In this document: piece by piece, positions 60,567 to 64,000 of the stretch
Numbering within the stretch: the first letter of the stretch is position 1
Layout: every line of letters begins with the position of its first letter
Assembly: GCA_022795735.1 (NCBI GenBank)
Contig: JAAWHG010000004.1
Span: forward strand, 53,856-117,855
DNA length: 64,000 nucleotides
Source: Oscillospiraceae bacterium
GTDB taxonomy: Bacteria > Bacillota > Clostridia > Oscillospirales > Oscillospiraceae
Reading direction: 5' to 3'
The notes under the pieces: generated by a model
The model's database searches: none
What the model was told of the DNA's origin: nothing
The model's input: only the letters and a program-made list of their open reading frames with translations
Program-made: the position numbers and the translations under genes

Positions 60567-60761
60567 ATGGACATCGATCTGATCTTCAAAATTGCGGCGG
60601 TGGGCATTATCGTGTCCATCCTGAACCAGGTGCTGGTGCGCTCCGGACGGGAGGAGCAGGCGACCATGACCACATTGGCCGGGCTGGTTGTGGTGCTGAT
60701 GATTGTGGTTCAGCGCATCGCGGACCTCTTTGCGCTGGTCAAGGACCTGTTCCAGTTCTGA
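60567..60761 (+). CDS. spoIIIAC: Stage III sporulation protein AC
   Basis: A 64-residue membrane protein of two helices (FKIAAVGIIVSILNQVLV and MTTLAGLVVVLMIVVQRI), the normal size for SpoIIIAC. ATG 60567 has AAAGGAG about ten bases away; longer readings upstream are not supported. Its stop overlaps the start of spoIIIAD (TGATG). Confidence 0.93.
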   Translation: MDIDLIFKIAAVGIIVSILNQVLVRSGREEQATMTTLAGLVVVLMIVVQRIADLFALVKDLFQF

Positions 60762-61153
60762 TGGATGAGTTTATCCAGATTGTCGTCCTGGCGCTGACAG
60801 CGATGGTCGCGGTGAGCGCGCTGAAAAAGCGGGCGGGAGAATTTTCCCTACTGGTGACGGCGGTGTGTATCGGAGCGCTTGGGGTCTTTGCCGTGACCCG
60901 GCTGGGGCCGGTACTGGACCTGCTCCGGCGGTTGGAAAAGCTGACCGGTGTAAACCGCGCGATTATGGCCCCCGCGCTCAAGGCCGCGCTGGTGGGGATT
61001 TTAACCAATGTGGCGGCCGGGGTGTGCGGAGACTGCGGCGAGGGGGGCGTGGCAAAAATGGTGGAGCTGTGCGGCACCGTGATGGCGCTGTACCTCTCCG
61101 CCCCTCTTGTCACCGCCGTGCTGGAGCTTTTGGACGGACTGCTGGGGGGCTGA
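60761..61153 (+). CDS. spoIIIAD: Stage III sporulation protein AD
   Basis: A 130-residue membrane protein with about four hydrophobic segments (IQIVVLALTAMVAVSALKK at the start). It belongs to the SpoIIIA complex at the mother-cell engulfing membrane. The start is ATG 60761, coupled to spoIIIAC. Confidence 0.93.
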   Translation: MDEFIQIVVLALTAMVAVSALKKRAGEFSLLVTAVCIGALGVFAVTRLGPVLDLLRRLEKLTGVNRAIMAPALKAALVGILTNVAAGVCGDCGEGGVAKMVELCGTVMALYLSAPLVTAVLELLDGLLGG

Positions 61154-61160
61154 GAACCAT

Positions 61161-62249
61161 ATGAAGCGGTTATCCATATTTATGTTCTGTGTACTGATTC
61201 TGACTGTCCCCGTATGGGGCGTGGACGTGGCGGAGGAGCAGGCCCGCCAGTTTGGATTGGACGGGCTGGAGGCGCCGGAAGGGGCAAAGGAGCTTTTGCC
61301 CGGCATGTCCCCAAGCGCTCCCGGCGATCTGTCCGGGAGCATGGGAAGCCTCCTGACCGAAGGGCTGTCGCGGAGCGGCGGCTTCCTGCGGGAGGCGGCG
61401 CGAACGGCGGCCTCCATGCTGGCGGTGGCGCTCCTCTGCTCTATGGTGACGCAATTGGAGGGAAACCGGGCCAAGGACGCGGTTCTGCTGGCGGGGACAT
61501 TGGCAATCGCCCTGTTGGGGGTAGGGGGATTCCGGTCCATGGTTGCGCTGGGAAGGGAGACGCTTGCGGAACTGCGCTCCTTTTCTTTATTGTTGCTTCC
61601 GGCTCTCTCGGCGGCCACCGCGGCCAGCGGCGGTATCGCCAGCGGCGGCGCAGTGTACGCCGCGTCGATTGTCGTTTCTGATATCCTGAATACGTTGATC
61701 GACAAGCTGTTAATTCCGCTGCTCTACGCTTTTCTTGCCGTCTCAACAGCCAACGCGGCGATGAGGGAACAAAACCTCACCATGCTGCGGGACCTAATCA
61801 AACGCCTTTTGACCAGTGGTCTGAAATTGACGGTCTTTGCGTTCACCGCCTACGTCGGCCTGTCGGGTGTAATCTCCGGAGCGGGGGACGCCGCGGCGGT
61901 CCGGGCGGCCAAGCTTGCGCTCAGTACGGCGGTGCCGGTGGTGGGGGGAATGATTTCCGATGCCTCGGAAACCGTCTTGGTCAGCGCCAGGATGCTCAAA
62001 AACGGGGCGGGAATCTTTGGAATGGTCGCCGTACTGGCAACCTGTCTGCTGCCCCTGATCCGGCTGGGGGTGCAGCACCTGGTTTTAAAGCTGACCGCCG
62101 CGTTGTGCGCTACTGTGACGGAAAAGCCGCTCTCCGGCATGATTGACAGCGTGTCCGATGCCCTGGGGTTTCTAATGGCAATGACTGCGGCAGCCGGTTT
62201 TATGCTGCTGATTTCCTGCGTCGCTTTTTTAAAGGTGGTGAGCGTATGA
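61161..62249 (+). CDS. spoIIIAE: Stage III sporulation protein AE
   Basis: A 362-residue polytopic membrane protein with a signal-like first helix (about 3-19, FMFCVLILTVPVWG), an extracytoplasmic part and about eight TM helices (AASGGIASGGAVYAASIVVS, AAKLALSTAVPVVGGMISDA). It is the largest membrane part of the feeding channel. ATG 61161, eight bases after spoIIIAD. Confidence 0.94.
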   Translation: MKRLSIFMFCVLILTVPVWGVDVAEEQARQFGLDGLEAPEGAKELLPGMSPSAPGDLSGSMGSLLTEGLSRSGGFLREAARTAASMLAVALLCSMVTQLEGNRAKDAVLLAGTLAIALLGVGGFRSMVALGRETLAELRSFSLLLLPALSAATAASGGIASGGAVYAASIVVSDILNTLIDKLLIPLLYAFLAVSTANAAMREQNLTMLRDLIKRLLTSGLKLTVFAFTAYVGLSGVISGAGDAAAVRAAKLALSTAVPVVGGMISDASETVLVSARMLKNGAGIFGMVAVLATCLLPLIRLGVQHLVLKLTAALCATVTEKPLSGMIDSVSDALGFLMAMTAAAGFMLLISCVAFLKVVSV

Positions 62250-62731
62250 CCGGGGCGCTGCGGAACTATCTGCTGTCGATAGTTGCGGTGGCGTTGCTCT
62301 CAGGGATTCTGCTGTCCCTGACGCCCACTGGTCCCGTCCGTCGGACGCTTCGTTTTATTTGTGGTCTGGTATTGCTGCTGGCGGCGTTGGGCCCGGTGGC
62401 AAAGCTGGACATGGAACGGCTGGCCGGAAGCCTCTCCGAACTGCGCCTGCGGGCGGAGGAACGGGTAGAAGAGGCGGAGGATGGTAGTATGGAATTGATG
62501 ACGGCGCTCATAAAGGAGAAAACCGAGGCATATATATGGGACAAAGCGGCGTCGCTCGGGATGACCCCGGTGCGAGTCGAGACGGAGATTGGCACGGAGG
62601 GGGGCTATCCCTGTCCCCGCTCGGTGGCCATTACCGCCAGTTGTACAGCGGCGCAACGCCGGAGGCTCACCGAGTTGATCGAGCGAGAGCTTGCGGTCCC
62701 ATCATCGGAGCAGGAGTGGTCAAAGGGATGA
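62246..62731 (+). CDS. spoIIIAF: Stage III sporulation protein AF
   Basis: A 161-residue protein with two N-terminal TM helices (about 8-26 and 34-52; FICGLVLLLAALGPVAK) and a soluble C-terminal domain similar to the ring-building fold seen in SpoIIIAG. ATG 62246 overlaps spoIIIAE by four bases (ATGA). Confidence 0.92.
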   Translation: MTGALRNYLLSIVAVALLSGILLSLTPTGPVRRTLRFICGLVLLLAALGPVAKLDMERLAGSLSELRLRAEERVEEAEDGSMELMTALIKEKTEAYIWDKAASLGMTPVRVETEIGTEGGYPCPRSVAITASCTAAQRRRLTELIERELAVPSSEQEWSKG

Positions 62732-63261
62732 AAAAAATCAATTTCAACGAGCTAAAATCAAAGCTCGGGCGCTTTAAGTACCCGCTGCTGATTCTGCTGC
62801 TGGGGCTGGTTCTCCTGTCCATCCCGACCCGTTCCGAGAAAAAGGAGACCGCGGAGACGGCGCAAGGTCCGCCGGAGTCTCCCGGGGTTGGGGCGGAGGA
62901 TGTGGAGGCGCGGATGGAGGCCATTCTCAGCGAAATCGAGGGCGCGGGACGGGTGCGGGTAATGCTGCAATACGCCGCGGGGGAGAAGAGCATCTATCAG
63001 ACCGACAGCGAACAGGAGATCCGAACGAACGGGGATGGAAAGGAGACCCGAACGGCTGTGGAAACGGTGCTGTCCTCCCGGGAGAGCAGCCGGGACGCGC
63101 CGGTGGTGGTACAAACCATTTACCCGACCTTTCGCGGGGCGGTCGTAGTGGCGGAGGGGGCGGACGCCGGCTCCGTCAAGCTCGACCTGGTGAACGCCGT
63201 TTCCAGCCTGACTGGTCTGGGCGCGGATAAGATCACAGTGATCAAAATGAAAAGCGAGTAG
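62728..63261 (+). CDS. spoIIIAG: Stage III sporulation protein AG
   Basis: A 177-residue ring-forming channel subunit with one TM helix (about residues 18-35, YPLLILLLGLVLLSIP) and an extracytoplasmic ring-building domain (RMEAILSEIEGAGRVRVML, then FRGAVVVAEGADAGSVKLDL) like secretin/EscJ folds. ATG 62728 overlaps spoIIIAF by four bases; an earlier reading is unsupported. Confidence 0.94.
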   Translation: MKKINFNELKSKLGRFKYPLLILLLGLVLLSIPTRSEKKETAETAQGPPESPGVGAEDVEARMEAILSEIEGAGRVRVMLQYAAGEKSIYQTDSEQEIRTNGDGKETRTAVETVLSSRESSRDAPVVVQTIYPTFRGAVVVAEGADAGSVKLDLVNAVSSLTGLGADKITVIKMKSE

Positions 63262-63273
63262 GAGGAATCAGCT

Positions 63274-63810
63274 ATGAGCAATTGGAAACGGAATGCGGTG
63301 GTGGCGGTGGTCCTGGTGTTCGTCTGCGCGGGGATCTATCTGAACTGGTCTTACAACCAAAAGGCCACAGATCTGACAGACACGCTGGACGCCGCGAAGG
63401 TCATGGGAGAGAACCTGGTTCTGGAAGGGGAAGACAACCTGATTCAGACCTCGGGCGAGGATATGGGAAGGGATTATTTTGCGGAGGTGCGCCTGAGCCG
63501 CCAGAGTGCCAGGGACAACGCTGTGGAGACACTGCAAGAGACGATGGCCTATGCTGGGGAGGAAGGGACGTCTTCGGCGGAGCTGAACGACATCGTAGGG
63601 ACCGCCTTGGCCGAGTCGCAAATCGAAAGCCTGATTATTGCCAAGGGGTATGAGGACTGTGTGGCCTATATGGGAGAGGATAATATTTCGGTTGCGGTAT
63701 CGGCTCCGGCGGAGGGATTGACGCCCGACGATGTGGCGTTGATTTCCGATGTTGTGACCTCTCAGTCGGACTACAGCATTGGACAAATTCGGGTAATTGA
63801 GGTAAAATAA
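63274..63810 (+). CDS. spoIIIAH: Stage III sporulation protein AH
   Basis: A 178-residue channel subunit with one TM helix (about 8-24, AVVAVVLVFVCAGIYLN) and a YscJ/FliF-like extracytoplasmic domain (YFAEVRLSRQSARDNAVETL, then EDNISVAVSAPAEGLTPDD). It docks with SpoIIQ from the forespore. ATG 63274 has GGAGG upstream. A strong hairpin ends the operon six bases later. Confidence 0.95.
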   Translation: MSNWKRNAVVAVVLVFVCAGIYLNWSYNQKATDLTDTLDAAKVMGENLVLEGEDNLIQTSGEDMGRDYFAEVRLSRQSARDNAVETLQETMAYAGEEGTSSAELNDIVGTALAESQIESLIIAKGYEDCVAYMGEDNISVAVSAPAEGLTPDDVALISDVVTSQSDYSIGQIRVIEVK

Positions 63811-63815
63811 TAAGG

Positions 63816-63851
63816 CGCGGCCTCTGTTTCGTTTTCGAAACAGAGGCCGCG
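63816..63851 (+). terminator. Perfect 16-bp-stem terminator, second copy of the repeated hairpin
   Basis: CGCGGCCTCTGTTTCG (63816-63831) and CGAAACAGAGGCCGCG (63836-63851) with a TTTT loop; the stem is perfect. It closes the spoIIIA operon and is a near twin of 9897-9932. Confidence 0.8.
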
Positions 63852-63880
63852 TTCGCCTGTTACCTTTGAGTAAGTTTACT

Positions 63881-64000
63881 TCAAACGTGACGGGCTGGAT
63901 GTGGTGCGCTGGACGGCGCAAAACACGAACCGCCCAGCCCGTCACCCTCGACCGCGCTCTCCACGAGATCCAGCGTCACCTTGCAACGCTCGCCGGTGTA
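63881..64000 (-). CDS. Possible 3' end of an unidentified gene
   Basis: An open frame of 39 codons enters from beyond the window and stops at TGA 63881-63883. The translation (VTLDLVESAVEGDGLGG in part) matches no family I know. It could be the end of a real minus-strand gene or chance; GTGACGGGCTGG (63887-63898) and CCAGCCCGTCAC form an inverted repeat inside it, which argues for caution. Confidence 0.25.
   Translation of the reverse strand, partial: YTGERCKVTLDLVESAVEGDGLGGSCFAPSSAPHPARHV

Noticed and set aside
63887..63945. Inverted repeat as an insertion-sequence end or a new gene terminator
   Set aside because: The window ends too soon to see a transposase or matching end; left as a low-confidence partial frame.

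Overview
The window looks like the chromosome of an endospore-forming, fairly GC-rich member of the Clostridia, most likely an Oscillospiraceae/Ruminococcaceae-type gut anaerobe. The evidence is a complete eight-gene spoIIIA operon, a Firmicutes-type two-gene rpoBC unit, Asp23 and FakA/YloV proteins, YesM/YesN-style sugar regulation, strong AGGAGG ribosome binding sites, consensus sigma-A promoters, and frequent TTG starts and 4-base start/stop overlaps. The species cannot be fixed from the sequence alone. I see no phage, insertion sequence, CRISPR array, tRNA or rRNA gene.

Layout. 0-4.3 kb: rpoC (5' end only) and rpoB on the minus strand, with their own consensus promoter inside a perfect dyad. 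4.3-14.3 kb: an accessory stretch with a TIGR04076 protein, a CLC channel, a PadR/DUF1700/DUF4097 operon, a WYL regulator, a GyrI-like/DUF3795 fusion, an Asp23 protein, a flavoprotein, an AT-rich ParA-like pair and a TetR-controlled flavin operon. 14.3-17.6 kb: a cobalamin riboswitch ahead of a CbiK-like lipoprotein, then dapF-dapH for lysine and peptidoglycan synthesis. 17.6-30.6 kb: a minus-strand glycan locus with a YesM/YesN two-component system, a sugar ABC transporter without its own ATPase, two GH31 enzymes, a YesL-like protein and a GH127 enzyme. 30.7-35.2 kb: sulfur genes (O-acetylhomoserine sulfhydrylase, cysK, a divergent Rrf2 regulator, iscS, iscU). 36-39.6 kb: two cyclic-di-GMP proteins. 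39.8-44.7 kb: a MoxR AAA+/VWA pair and a methionine ABC transporter. 45-50.8 kb: an Agr-like two-component system, cca, glyA and a DUF3786 gene. 50.8-64 kb: fakA/asp23, uppP, an FtsK/SpoIIIE translocase, secDF and spoIIIAA-AH.

The most unusual item is the methionine-binding lipoprotein at 42109-42951. Its two lobes are in the reverse of the family order, so it reads as a natural circular permutation of MetQ fused to an ordinary lipoprotein signal, and it sits directly ahead of metN and metI. Other points worth a second look are the ParA-like/small-protein pair in low-GC DNA, a near-identical 16-bp-stem hairpin present at both 9.9 kb and 63.8 kb, a His/Cys-rich tail on the MoxR ATPase, an 18-bp perfect dyad over the TetR promoter, and the dyad over the rpoB promoter.

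How the genes work together. The glycan locus would sense an oligosaccharide (YesM/YesN), import it (binding protein and two permeases) and trim alpha-xylosyl or alpha-glucosyl and beta-L-arabinofuranosyl groups in the cytoplasm. The sulfur block makes cysteine or homocysteine and builds iron-sulfur clusters, probably under the Rrf2 protein. The spoIIIA genes encode the mother-cell side of the feeding channel to the forespore. SecDF, UppP, FtsK, DapF/DapH and FakA are housekeeping envelope and chromosome functions.
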